64,000 nt of DNA from Numida meleagris (Eukaryota; Chordata; Aves; Galliformes; Numididae): the NCBI RefSeq assembly GCF_002078875.1, contig NC_034415.1:25197413-25261412 (forward strand), given 5' to 3'. Position numbers and translations under genes: made by a program. The notes under the pieces are model-generated. The model did no database searches and was not told where the DNA came from. It saw only the letters and a program-made list of their open reading frames with translations. Below, one piece after another: positions 29,261 through 40,949 of this stretch (its first letter is position 1; every line of letters starts with the position of its first letter).

Positions 29261-32200
29261 TTAAGTGTCTTCTGCTGTGCCCTCTGCGATCACCCTGTGC
29301 ACCGATACGAAGTGATCGAAGGCAGATTTGATGATGAATCGCAAGTAAGTGGCTTGGAAATCAGGAAGCTGTAAAGAAAAAAAAAATGTTACTGCATTCT
29401 CTGCAGTAACATAACTATCAAACTACGTGCAGAAGTTTGCTACAAAGATATAGATATTTGTCTCTGTTTTCAAATGACACAGAAGTTAAGTTCTTTTAGT
29501 ACATGCAGCCAGCTTCAGAGCTTCTTCAGACGAGAGCATTTCCAAACAGTTGTCCCTCCCCACCCCTGAATATTGCAGCCCACAAGACGACAGCTGTGGG
29601 AGGACACACTGCCACCCTTTTGGAGAGAGCTCTTTCACACAGTTAGGAGCAGTACGCAGGTGCAATTTCACACCATAATCAACAAAGAAGCAGCAGCAAA
29701 GTGCAATCACATACCACGAACGATAAATTCCTACATCTAATGTCAAGCTGGCAATAATTATCTTCTTCTCATAGTTTCTACCCAGTTAGTTTAGACATCC
29801 TATGCCATGAAGCACTATGGTGCATCCTGTGTATACTCACCGGAAACTCTTCCATTTGAAGCTGTCCTTCTGTGTGTTGCAAATCTAGAAAATAATTTTT
29901 TTCAGTAAATAATAAGTAATAATAAGTGTGCAATGCTGTGAAAAATTTTCATTGGACTTCAGAGTTCATGAGAATTTAAGGACCATGAACTGACACAGCA
30001 CACAGAAATTGTTCTTTACAAGGTGGTTTAAGAGAACAAATACTTTCTGCAATATCCCAGTGTAAAAATACAACTCATTACACTGTTTTATAAGACATCG
30101 CCCAAGGGGCATTTAAAAAAATACATAACAAAGCAGGAACTGGCACTCTATTATACTACATGAGTCTGTTTTCAATTTTTGGAACATCTCCAATTTTACA
30201 TCTCCAAACAGCTAAGCAGCCCATCAGCATTCATAAAATTTACTTAAACGTCTATTAAATTAATGTCTAATAAAATAAGCAAGCCAGATATGAATACTCA
30301 ACAAACACGTATGGAGTTAAAATGACTCACTGAAAAATTAAGAGTGCATCAATAACGATAAAAAGGATAGTTTTATCTCTATGGATCAACAGAACCTCCC
30401 TAAAATCTAAGAAGCACAATTTTACATGCTGTGTACTTAATTAAAGGCATAAAATTAGGATTTGACCTTACAAAAAAGCGTACTGTTACCCAGTACATTT
30501 GTTTACCATTAGCCATCTGAAAAAGCAGTTTTCAAGTTGAGGAAATGGCACTACAGAGCATGAGGCTACACGAGAGGAAGACTGGCTATTTTTCAGCATC
30601 CATGTTTTCACAGGATGTTCGAAGATACAAATGGGGAACTCCAAAAATTTGACACTACTTAGCAAGAAGAGATAGATCCCTCCAATCAACACTGCAATTT
30701 TTCAGGCAACTATTGTCAAAACGTAAATACCTTACTGCAAGAACTACACCACAGTATAATGTCACAAGGAATTTCTGCGAGAAAATTAGGATTCCTGTGA
30801 AATACATCATAGAAAAGACTAACCAACACTAACCAAAAATAACAAAAGTGTAGGTGACAAGGCTCTACCAAAGCATGACATTGTTCTGGGGTTGGAACCA
30901 GATTATCTTTAAGGTCTGTACCAAATTAATCCATTCTGTGATTCTGTGGTTCTGTGACTTTTGTTCTCAGGTGCCTGCCATGGCACATATCCTACTGTTA
31001 ACCTCCTTTGTTTTCCTAGAGGAAAAAAATAATAACAGTTCAAGCTTCATTAGGAAGTTTTATGTTTTGTGAATTATCTCAGTAGTATCAACAAAAGTCA
31101 ACCAGAATCATTCCTAGGTTGCCTACCAGGAGTTTTGTTATTTGAAAGCCTTGACATAGGTAGATCAGCAGATGCACAGATCAACATCGATCCCACCAAA
31201 CCGCCACTACTTCAGGCTCAGAACCTTACCTTTTTCAATGCACTCTTCAAAATCTACTGGGTCTTTAGACACACTTCTTTCAATCCTTAAGGTCCGCACT
31301 AAAATACACATGCATTTAAAATATCAATATAAACCCTAGGGTTTACTGATTGTTATGTTTATTGCAACACACTTCATCTACAAAGCATCTTATAATTCAT
31401 TCTTGCTCTAATGTAGGGCACGGGACTGAGACAACCAATGCAGTCATGTTTCAGGGTGGACAACCAACGACAAGTTGCCAGTTGTGTTGCTGATGGCCAA
31501 GCGCGTGTCCCCATGCTCTGACCTCAGATCAGTCCTTTTGGTCTTGCAGCTCACATCTTCCTTTGCATTATTTTAAGAAGAAAAACTAAGAGAGTTGCCA
31601 TATAAAATTATAAAAATCAACATTCAGAATTAATCATTAAAACAGTAAGTATTGCAGTTCTGTCTTTAAAATGAGATCAGACATCACTGTGCTAGAGAAG
31701 ATAACCTTAAGGAAAAAACAAGGTCCTGTAAGAACACAATATGCAGGTGGGGCCAGTTTTCCATCTTTTCTGATACATCTTCAGAGGAAAAATGGATGTG
31801 GAGGACAACTGTTTAGTTAAGCTGTATTTTTATTATACAGCGGAGGTTCAGGTTGGATATCAGGAGATATTTCTTCTCAGGAAGAGCAGTGATGCACTGG
31901 CACAGGCTACACAGGCAGTGAGAGGCCACCATCCCTGGGGGTGTTCCAGAGCTGGGAGGATGAGGCACTGAGGGACGTGGGCAGCGGGCATGGGGAGGTA
32001 GGTTGGGGATCCAAGAGGTCCTTTCCAGCCTTAATGATTCTGTGATGTATTAACGTGCTAAATGCAACTCAAAAATAAGACAGTGCTGTGAGGATGTATA
32101 TATAAGCAGGTATATGCACCCTGAACAATGTGAGCCATGCGCTGCTACGCGAGCCCTTACCCAGGTAGCACTGGATGGCCACTCTGCTGATGGTCACACG

Positions 32201-32725
32201 CTTGGGAAAGCCAATGATGAACTCCTGAGGGAACATCCCTGTCGTCGACCAAAACGTTTCGGAACTTCTGTGGAGAAAACAGCACAAAACCACCCCCTGT
32301 GGCTCTTTGCTTATGGCCACCGTCCAAGAAATCTCCCCTCTCAAGAAATAAAACAAAAAAAAAATGGAAAGCTGTTTTATTTGGGGGGTCGTAACCGACA
32401 GGCTGTGTGACAGCGGGAACGCTCTGTTGCAGTATCAGAACTCAGTGCCACAGAAAGGCAATACGAACACTCTGTACAACAGTACCACGGGAAGGCTCAC
32501 AGCCATGGGACGTGCGGGCAGCGGGCAATGCCGCACTACGTGCCCTCAGAAGCCCGGCCCTCAAGGCCCCGGGACGGGAGCGGAGCCGCGCAGCCCTCAG
32601 CCCTCCGCGCGGCCGCGCCGCCCTCACCCGTCCGCCATGTTGTGGGCCGGGTGCTCCGGGTCGCTGGAGGTGGCCATAACGAGAGCAGCGCCCGCCGCGC
32701 TCAGGCACCAGTCGGCGGCCGGCAT
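29261..32725 (-). CDS. HSPB11: HSPB11 / IFT25, intraflagellar transport protein, 5 exons
   Basis: IFT25 is a small jelly-roll protein that forms a dimer with IFT27 in the IFT-B complex and is needed for ciliary Hedgehog signalling; the HSPB name is historical. Exons in order: 32725-32628, 32267-32161, 31298-31230, 29884-29841, 29368-29261. The product is 141 aa against 144 in human. Landmarks matching human: ATSSDPEHPAHNMADG, ETFWSTTGMFPQEFIIGF, SKDPVDFEE, HTEGQLQ, and the C-terminal ATYLRFIIKSAFDHFVSVH. The first ATG (32725) is chosen because it aligns with the human start; a second in-frame ATG lies 16 codons on. Exon 1 sits in a CpG island shared with LRRC42. Two CR1 fragments lie in its introns. 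Confidence 0.95.
30890..30957 (+). mobile_element. CR1 LINE 3' terminus, short
   Basis: Short plus-sense CR1 tail in an HSPB11 intron. It contains GGTTGGAACCAGATTATCTT and ends in the terminal repeats ATTCTGTGATTCTGTGGTTC. It is antisense to HSPB11. Confidence 0.8.
31842..32046 (+). mobile_element. CR1 LINE 3' fragment (HSPB11 intron 2)
   Basis: Plus-sense CR1: GAGGTTCAGGTTGGATATCA at the 5' side, GGGTGTTCCAGAGCTGGGAG in the middle, and CCAGCCTTAATGATTCTGTG at the 3' end. It ends about 115 bp from HSPB11 exon 2 and is antisense to the host gene. Confidence 0.88.
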
Positions 32726-33290
32726 CCTGGCCCCTGGAGCGGGGAAGGCCGAGGGAAAGGCCCGGCGCGAAGTCACTGGAGCCCGGCGACGGCGCGGCCC
32801 CGCCTCCCGCTCCCCGCCCCCGGCGCGGCCCCGCCCGCAGCCGCCGGCGCCGCGGGATGGGCGGTGGGAGCGGGCGGCGCGGCCCGGGCGGGTGACGGCG
32901 CGTCGGGGCGGACCACGGAGCAGGTAGGCGGGGGTCGGGAGCCCTGCTCAGCTCCGGGAGCGGTCGTCGCGCAGCTCCCCTCGTGCCGCTTTCGGGGCCG
33001 GACCCCCTCCCCTGGGCGGGACGCGGCCCCTCCCGCCGCCCCACGGGCACGGCGCGGAGCGGATCCCCCGGCGCTCCTCGGGGAGCCTGGCGCTGCCTCT
33101 CGCTCGGCCCTGTCCCGCCCTGCTCTCCCTCCCCCGCGCCCAGTGCAGCGCAGATCCCCTGTCCCCAGCCCTGGCTCGCATCCCCGTGTTGCTGCTCCCC
33201 GGCAGGCAGCCAGGCCCGGCACCTGCGGCTGCCCGCACTCGGGGCGCCCGGGATCGCTGCGGGGCCTTTCCCGAGCCGCCCCGGCAGCTT
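32510..33290. promoter_or_regulatory. Bidirectional CpG-island promoter HSPB11/LRRC42
   Basis: Very GC-rich block spanning HSPB11 exon 1 (minus) and the inferred non-coding first exon of LRRC42 (plus), which ends at a CAG/GTAGGC donor after 32923. The gap from the HSPB11 ATG to that donor is ~200 bp. It contains GC boxes (GGGCGG) and a CRE-like GTGACG near 32892. No TATA box was seen. The long open frames on both strands here come from GC richness. Confidence 0.7.
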
Positions 33291-33330
33291 TACCACCTCT
33301 GGCTTCTTTTTGCAGAACTGGACGAGGGGA

Positions 33331-36300
33331 ATGTCTTACTGGCTCCACTCAGAAAGCCACGCGGATGCTGGGCCGATCTACGTGCGTGAACATGGGGAGC
33401 TGCACGTGGTGAACCCGGGTGCGGGCGGCATCCCCAAAGCGCGGCCTTTCAGGCTGTTCTCCGGAGGGTTTTCTGTGGAGCTCTGTCTGAACAGGGAGGA
33501 CGATAGGGCGAGGAGGCAGAGGACCGATCACTTCATTTTCACGTACACCAAGGAGGGCAACCTCCGCTACTCGGCCAAGTCCCTCTTCAGCCTGGTGCTG
33601 GGCTACATCTCTGACAACGTTGACCACATTGACTCACTGGTCGGTTTCCCAGAGCAGATTGCTGAAAAGCTCTTTTCAGCCGCAGAAGCGAGACAGAAGT
33701 TCACAGAACCCGTGACGGGGCTGAGAGCTCTGCAGAAGTTTACTGAAGCATATGGCAGTTTGGTGCTGTGTTCGTTATGTTTGCGGAACAGGTAAGTGCA
33801 TTCAGTGACACATCCGCATCTGCTGAGCTTTTTGCTGGCGCGCTTAAAGTTTCTCTCATTTTCTCTCAACCATAACTTTAAAAAATTTTTAATCTCTAGG
33901 GCCTTATAGTACCACCTAATTTTAAGCGACTGAGCTTTGCCTTGTCTTACGCTGCTTGTTTCCTTTTGTACCATTCCTTTCAAGTGCCTTCTTAGATATT
34001 TCATGGGATGTTTTTGTAGCTACTGTTTATAAGCATTTCAACATACTCAGCTGACTGTACAGATAAAACACACCCTTGCAGACCATCTGGGTTTATTCAC
34101 TGTAAGTTTCTATCCCATTTCATTTTCTGTCTCATTTCATTTGCGGGACTCGGCAGAAGATACAGTTTTGTAGGTGAGATACAGCTCCTGCTGAACTCTT
34201 GGGCAGTGATATAATGAGTCTGTCTTCCATCCATACACTTTAAGAAGGGGTAGTTTATTCAGTTTAAAATCAAAGGACAGGCACATTCATCTGAAGTGCC
34301 AAGGGTGTTCTGAGCACAGTTGGAATGTTTGAGCGGAGGTCAATTACCTTGTATTATCCCTTCACGTACTCCCTCTTTATTTTTAGTACAGGTACTTTTT
34401 ATGAGCTTCATTCAGAAGTGAAATTACCTCTGTCGTATTTTACCATTACGGAAAGCTCAGTTAAATATCAAATCTTTGAAATCCAGGAAGATACTAAGGC
34501 ATTTTTTATGAGTCTTATTTCTAAGAGCCCACTCTCAATAAGCCCTCTGAGCTTGTATTATCTATCAAGAACTGTCTTGCATTCTAACTGCACACACTGC
34601 CTTCCACATAGCTGAGTTGCGTGGCAAAGGGATTTGGTGGAGAGCTTCAACATGGGTACCAGCACAAAGAAAATGCCCTTATTTGCATGGGCAAAATGCT
34701 ACTCGTTCAGGGATCAAAATAGTAAGCACCCCTACTTTCACCATTGAAAATGTTATCCTCAGAGATTGCCTTGGCATGGGAGATACAAGGTAAATTCGGG
34801 AGAAATTAGTGAATTGAGGGATTGTCTTGCCATAAATGCAGGGAAGATGGGGGTAACTGATATAACTGTGTATTTGTACATGCTGTCCTTCAGTGCATTC
34901 CCATCTCTAAATCTCCTACTGAATAGTTCCAGAACAGATGTTTGCGTGGCTGCAGAGTGAATCAGGTCAGGGAACCAACACAGCTTAAAAAAAAAAAAAA
35001 AACACTGTATAACTGCTGCCTGGGGTGTAGCCACAACTCTGCTTGGAGTCAGCTCTGTGGGTGTTGTATTGGACTTCAGCTAGTGAACTACTCCACGATC
35101 TAGTGAAGTAGTTTATGTACGAAGAAAGTAACACTTTACCATTTGGTAAGCCATTCTGATGCATTTAGAATAGATTTCAAACCTGCATGAATGGTGGTTG
35201 GTCTACACTTTCTAGATACTAAGGAAGAGCAGTCTGTAAAGTTGATTTAAGGTAATTGCATTATTCTGAAATGATATGGTGATGATCTGTAAAGAAGCCC
35301 CTACTAACGATGCTTGCAAGTTGAAGTCTTAATTGTTAGTCTGGTACTTTGAGTTAAAGCAAAACTGTGATATTAGTTGAAGGAGAAGGCTGGGGACTCA
35401 GGTGCGTTGTAGGCAGAATGCAGTGTTCAAAAGGTAGTTACAAGAGCTGGCTAATTTCTGTCAACTTCTACACAGATGTGTGAGAAGTAACTGCAGTATG
35501 CTTACAACACTTGAGAACACGGGACCCTTGTTATGTTCCTCAGCAGTGATAGCTTTATTGTTCTTCACAGATACCTGGTTATCTCTGAAAAGCTAGAAGA
35601 AATTAAGTCTTTCCGGGAGCTGACGTGTTTGGATCTCTCCTGTTGTAAACTTGGAGATGAACATGAACTTTTGGAACACCTCACTAAAGAGGCTCTGTCA
35701 AGGTACTAATTGCTTGATGTGTATCTAGAGATGACATTTGCTATTACTAAACAGTTAAAAGACTCAGGCTGTGACTTTAAAGGAAAATTTCACAGCAGCA
35801 TTTAAGTCTGAAGATTTGGATTGCTGACAAAACCTGTACTTGAGGTAAACAAAATACAGAATTTACTGTACACAAAGCACGTGATCCAAAGGACATGCTG
35901 AATCTCAAAGGTCCTACCAATGTGCAAGATAACTTACTGCTCATGTTTAAATCAACTTCTTGTAATTTCCAATTGTCAGCTAAAAAAAAATGCATCTTAA
36001 GCATTTGGAACAGCTTCACATACTTATTTCCTTCTTTAAGGGAGATCTTTTATCAGCCAAATTTTAAACCAGTGTGCCAGATGGAGATTTCTGTAAGCAC
36101 TAGGCTGAATATTTAATTAATCGACGGTTTAGAAAATACATTTTGCAGTACTGTTTGATACTAAAGATTAGAAAGTAGAAGATTTGGGAAATCAGAAGGC
36201 AGAAAAGCTGCTAATTAGGGATATTATATTAGTGTAAAAACTTTGGTGCATTTTGAGACAAGATTTTGTCTTGAAGGGCTCTGAAGAACGTTCCAATGTT

Positions 36301-38009
36301 ATGGTATTCCCCAAGTTCATCTGTGATAATACCATACTGTTTACCTAAAAATCATCACTGTATCTCTTAACAAATCTGTCCTCTCCCATTTCAACAAGAG
36401 TTTTTTCTGTTTACAGTTTTGAGTGGGGATTGGCAGTCCTAATTTAAATAACTCCAATTAATAAAGAACCTTCTTGTCTTTGGTAGTAAATACTTGTGCT
36501 CTAGGACTGGCTAAACTGTCTAAATAATGTGACTATAAACTATATTCTTTGTATTCCTCCTCTCAGTGTGAAACGGCTTCTCCTGAAAGACAATGCTTTG
36601 TCAGATGCAGGCCTGCGCAGAATGACAGCGCCAGTACGAGTACTGAAAAAGGGACTTCAGAATCTTTTGGTGTTAGACTTGTCTTGTAAGTGCTTTGTGG
36701 CATAGCAGTAGTAGCAAAATGCATCCTACCTGGTGAAGAATTCCTACTTAATATTGATGGAATACATATAATTTAGCAGTACCCACAGGCCAAGTACCCA
36801 ACCCCAGGTTTCAGCAACAGCGTTCCACAAGGCAGAGGTCATACCTCTAAGTCTCAGCCACTTGCCACTTAACATATATATCTTTAATCATTTGGAAGTA
36901 GTGCTGTAAAAATTGTGTTTCGATTATTAGAGCAAAAATATCAGGTTTGACTCAGTTTCCAAACATCAGGCATACAACAGGAAAAAAAAGGCCAAAAATG
37001 TTCAGATATTAGTTTTTGGAACAAGTAGTTTCTTGGTGTTCTGATCCTAACTCTCCACATTCTGCAACTTAACTAGCTTTACTTGACCTTACAGGTAACC
37101 CTAAAATCACAGATGTGGGAATTGGATACCTTCTTTGTTTCAAGAAGTTGAACTGTTTGGACATTTCTGGGACAGGCCTCAAGGTAAGAGAGCTTCTAAG
37201 TTTATTGGACAAGTGCAGTCAAATGCTCCTCCCCTCTGACTGCTCGATTTCCTTGCTCACTAGGATGTTAATGCCGTCATTAAGAGGATCCAAACGCAGA
37301 TAGGCTTAGTTCAATCAGAAGTGCCTCTGAAAGAATTTGATCACAGTAACTGCAAAACTGAGGGATGGGCAGAGCAGGTACGGAGCTTTACATCTATCTT
37401 ACTGTCTAGAAATTGTCCTGATTTAATACCTGAATAGGATATAATATGGGATAGAATGTTCTTGCTGATACTTCTACAAACATTACAGTGACTCCTTCAA
37501 ATCTTATTTCAGACAGTTCTACAGTGGGAGCAGGCAGTTATGGAGGCCATCAAGCCACAAGAAGACTTGAGCTCCAGAACAGCAGCTCAGCGCTTCTGTA
37601 CGTAACTGCATAGAGACCACATCCTTTAATCGTTGTCTGTGAGCAGTCAGTATTCCAGGTTGGCTTAGCCAAAATACTCTGCAACACAAGTGTGTATTTT
37701 ACAGCATAGTCTTAATTTTCCTATAATCTTTTTTTTTTTCCTCCCTCTGTAGATGGCAAGACACGCAGAATAGAGGAAGTAGTCAAGTGCAAACTGGTGG
37801 AAGCAGAAACAAAAGCATCTGGAAACTTACAGTTTTATAAGGAAAACGTTCAAAATTGCCATTTACCTTTGAAAAAGGAGGTTGCAGGCAGCCATGAATT
37901 AAAGAACAATAAAAAGAGAGCTTTGGCAGAACAAGAGAGAGAAAGGACTCCTAAACAGAAGCATCTGTGCCTCACTGTGGAAGACTGGGATTTGTTAAAT
38001 ACCTACTGA
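33331..38009 (+). CDS. LRRC42: LRRC42, leucine-rich repeat protein, 7 coding exons
   Basis: A leucine-rich-repeat protein of poorly defined function. Coding exons: 33331-33791, 35571-35702, 36567-36685, 37095-37183, 37264-37377, 37513-37597, 37753-38009, giving 418 aa (human 428). The coding exon opens with acceptor TTTTTGCAG (exon start 33316), 15 nt before the ATG, so exon 1 is non-coding (ending 32923). Conserved marks include the N-terminal REHGELHVVN, the block HFIFTYTKEGNLRYSAKSLF, the LRR stretch at about residues 155-260 (LTCLDLSCCKLGDEHELLEH, LDLSCNPKITDVGIGYL, LNCLDISGTGLK), and the C-terminal VEDWDLLNTY. The lysine-rich C-terminal exon is the least conserved part. All introns are GT-AG. 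Confidence 0.96.
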
Positions 38010-38216
38010 GTCAGAAAGAAGCGGGTCTTTTGTTTGTTGTTTTCTTGCTGATGACAGAGTTTAGACGCATTGAAAGGCAGTAACAAAGGAGAGCAGTATT
38101 GTTACATTTGGTTGCTGTGATATGCTTGTGGGTTAACCTATGCTTGGGGAGGGAGGGGTAGGGTCAAAGAAGAGAATGGTGATTCTGCTGTATATTTTCA
38201 ATACATAATTTTTTCA

Positions 38217-38222
38217 AATAAA
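38217..38222 (+). promoter_or_regulatory. LRRC42: LRRC42 poly(A) signal
   Basis: AATAAA about 210 nt past the LRRC42 stop codon, followed by TTTTTAGTGT. It is the first canonical hexamer in the 3' flank. Confidence 0.7.
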
Positions 38223-38239
38223 ATTTTTAGTGTCATCCT

Positions 38240-40320
38240 TAACTAATTCTTCTGACACAGATGTTCAGAAAAATGCTGGTCCTGTTCCTTCTCCCTTCTT
38301 GTCGCCCTAGGGACAGAAGACTAATCAGTGCAGCCTAGCTGAAATGAAGGTGCACTGTGTGTGTTAAGTGCAGTGGGCCTTTAATAGTCCTGGTGGTACA
38401 GAAAGCTCAGCCTGTAAGCGGGAGGCTGTGCTTGACAGCTCTGACAAAGGGAGGAAGCAAACAGGATAAGCACAGGCCCCAGGGGAGGGAGGGAAGCAGA
38501 GACAGTAACCCCTCGGTTATGTAGTCACTGCAGAAATCCAAACAGAAGTCCTCTGCCTCCCCCCTTTTAATACAAGAAATGAATGGTAAAGCGGGTTACG
38601 GTAGAGATTAAACTCTACAGTTGTAATATACCTTGTCTTATAAGCTAATTCCACATGTATTTTATGCTTTAAAACCTATTCTCAGAATTTATACATGCCT
38701 GTAATACGCTGTCTGCACTTGACCATCTAAAACATCCAGCAAATGCCTACAAAGGACAGATGCTCAGGATCGTTTTGCATTAGTCTGCCCAAAGCCAGGA
38801 GAACAGCTGTAAAGCTACAGGTTTGTCACGGAAACAGGACAGGAATCAATCAAAACTGACTGAGGTGCACAGTGCCTGTGAGCTGGGCCTGAGAGCTTCG
38901 TTGTGTCCTTTAGGCCCAAGAACTTAAATAGGCTTCCTCTACTGGTGCTTATTTAGAGGATCTCTTCCTTTTACACAGTGTTTATCAGAGTTCAGTGACA
39001 AAAGCAGCGCATCTTTGGCCATGGCAAAGATGCCAAGAAAAGGAACTTTGCCTCTAAAACGCACGGAGAGAAGAGCGTTTTCTCTCTCTGCTCCTTTACT
39101 GCTGAAGTTTCTTCAAAAAAGGACTCTAAACAAACAAGCATACTTGCATTCAAGCCCCACATTTTTTCCCAGAAACTCAAAACTATTTATAGCATCCACC
39201 GAAGACATCAGCCCTCTTCGGAGGCAAAGAATGGCACGAACAGTGACTTAGCAAAACAGCTTCTTGACAGGCTGTGACGGCCAGGCCCAGCCCTTCTCCT
39301 GCAGCTGCAGCTTGGTTCATCAGCCTGCACAGATCACAGATTGCTTCTGCTTTGCTAGCCCTTCCACGACTGCGATCCACTGATCTGACCGTGAAGGAAT
39401 GCCCACCTGAGAATTGTGTACACTGCTTCACCTCAGCCAAGCAGCTGGGAGCTGAGGCTTCAACACATCAAATAGGCACGCTGAGATTTGGCACGGAGGG
39501 TCTGTCAGTCACAGGAGCGTCAGAAAAACAACACGGTATAACCTCACTTTTCATAAGAGGTGTTTTAAAGCGCTGTGCTTATGTTCTCCATCCCTGATAA
39601 AATTAGTCCTTCCTTAGCTCTTGACTTCCCCTTTTAAACATACCATCGTGCACGTTTTATCCTAGGATGACTCAAGCACGTTTACTGCTCTGTCCTCAAC
39701 CCCTTGATCTCTCTTTAGAGCTCTAAGGCACAGATCCACCACCGGGGAGGGGAGCTGCTGCACCAACTGACAAACATGGGCCGGGGAATCCAGCAGCTGC
39801 CACGTGGGCCAGCCTGACCAGCGTCCTCCTCCCAGCCACAGCAACTACAGGAAGCCAGGATTGACCAACCCCAAATCAGCCTCGTTGCAATGTTAGATGC
39901 CAGTGATTTTTCTTGCAAAAACGTGCATTTCTATTTCATGTTTTCACAGAGCAGTAGCCTGAATGTGAGAAACATTTACCTAAAATACTCTCAGTCACTC
40001 TTTGAGCTGCAGCACTGAGCGCACTGCAGTGATGTTGTACAAACACAGAGAACTCAAGCCGCCCGTCCTACCTGGCACAGAAAAGGACAGGTTATTTAAC
40101 ATGGCTCTAAACGTCTCCATAGTACCTGTTCCACTGTGCTGAGTTCTGCCATTTCATTCTAGGTAAAGCATGAGTCAGAACACAGCACAGCTATTTTTAA
40201 AGGATCTTTCAGATCTATGGCTGTATCCCAGCTACAAATTAGAACAAACATTCACCATTTATACAAGTCATGGAGAGATGCCGAGTTACAGATCACAGGA
40301 CAGGGAAGAAATGAGTGAAC
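38240..40320. other. LRRC42-LDLRAD1 convergent intergenic segment
   Basis: About 2 kb between the 3' ends of two convergent genes. Open frames are short, lie on both strands, and match no family. No CR1 copy or RNA gene was recognised. Confidence 0.6.
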
Positions 40321-40325
40321 CGGGA

Positions 40326-40331
40326 TTTATT
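40326..40331 (-). promoter_or_regulatory. LDLRAD1: Possible LDLRAD1 poly(A) signal
   Basis: The minus strand reads AATAAA about 620 nt downstream of the LDLRAD1 stop. No nearer canonical hexamer was noticed, though variants could be used. Confidence 0.4.
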
Positions 40332-40949
40332 TTTGAAGATCTATGACCTGGCATGGCTGCAGGAAGAATAGTGCCTGGTGTTTTTTTTGGGCCTGGAACA
40401 GTAAATATGGGATTGATGTTTTAGACACAGATGAGGTTTTCAAAGGAACAGAGAAAGACCACAGCTTTCTTACATTTCAATGGCACGTCTGTACCTACAT
40501 CTCATGGGTGCTGTGAAGGCGGCTGGCTGGGCCTGCGGCACTGGCAGAGGAGCAAACTGAGCAGATCCCATGTCATCCCGTGGCTTGGCAGCAGCTTTTG
40601 GTTTTCCTCTGCTTGCTGCTCCAAGACTGCAGCGGACTTTGTTTTCCCCCCTTTTTCACTTGCTAACTGCACTATAACACATCTCAGTCCAGCTGCTCAT
40701 GAAGCACCAAGCTGCCACTCTACACCCGCACAGCCCTGAGAGGTGCACGTGCTCAGGAGAACCCACAGAGGTGTTCCGCAGTTGGTGCAGCACTGGGATG
40801 CCAGCAGCACAGCACCCATCTCTGCTGCAGGCCTGCTGCAGCTGCTCACCTGGGCCTGCTTATGCCAGAGCTTCCAGGTTGGTGGCATGGCAGGAAGTGA
40901 CAGTGCAGGAAGCACCTCGCCATGTCTAACACTTCTTGGTGCCCAGACC

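Noticed and set aside
32442..33412. Long overlapping open frames on both strands (up to 294 codons) in the HSPB11/LRRC42 island
   Set aside because: They are low-complexity Arg/Ala/Pro/Gly products of a CpG island. The real reading here is HSPB11 exon 1 and the LRRC42 5' region, which fit known proteins and splice sites.
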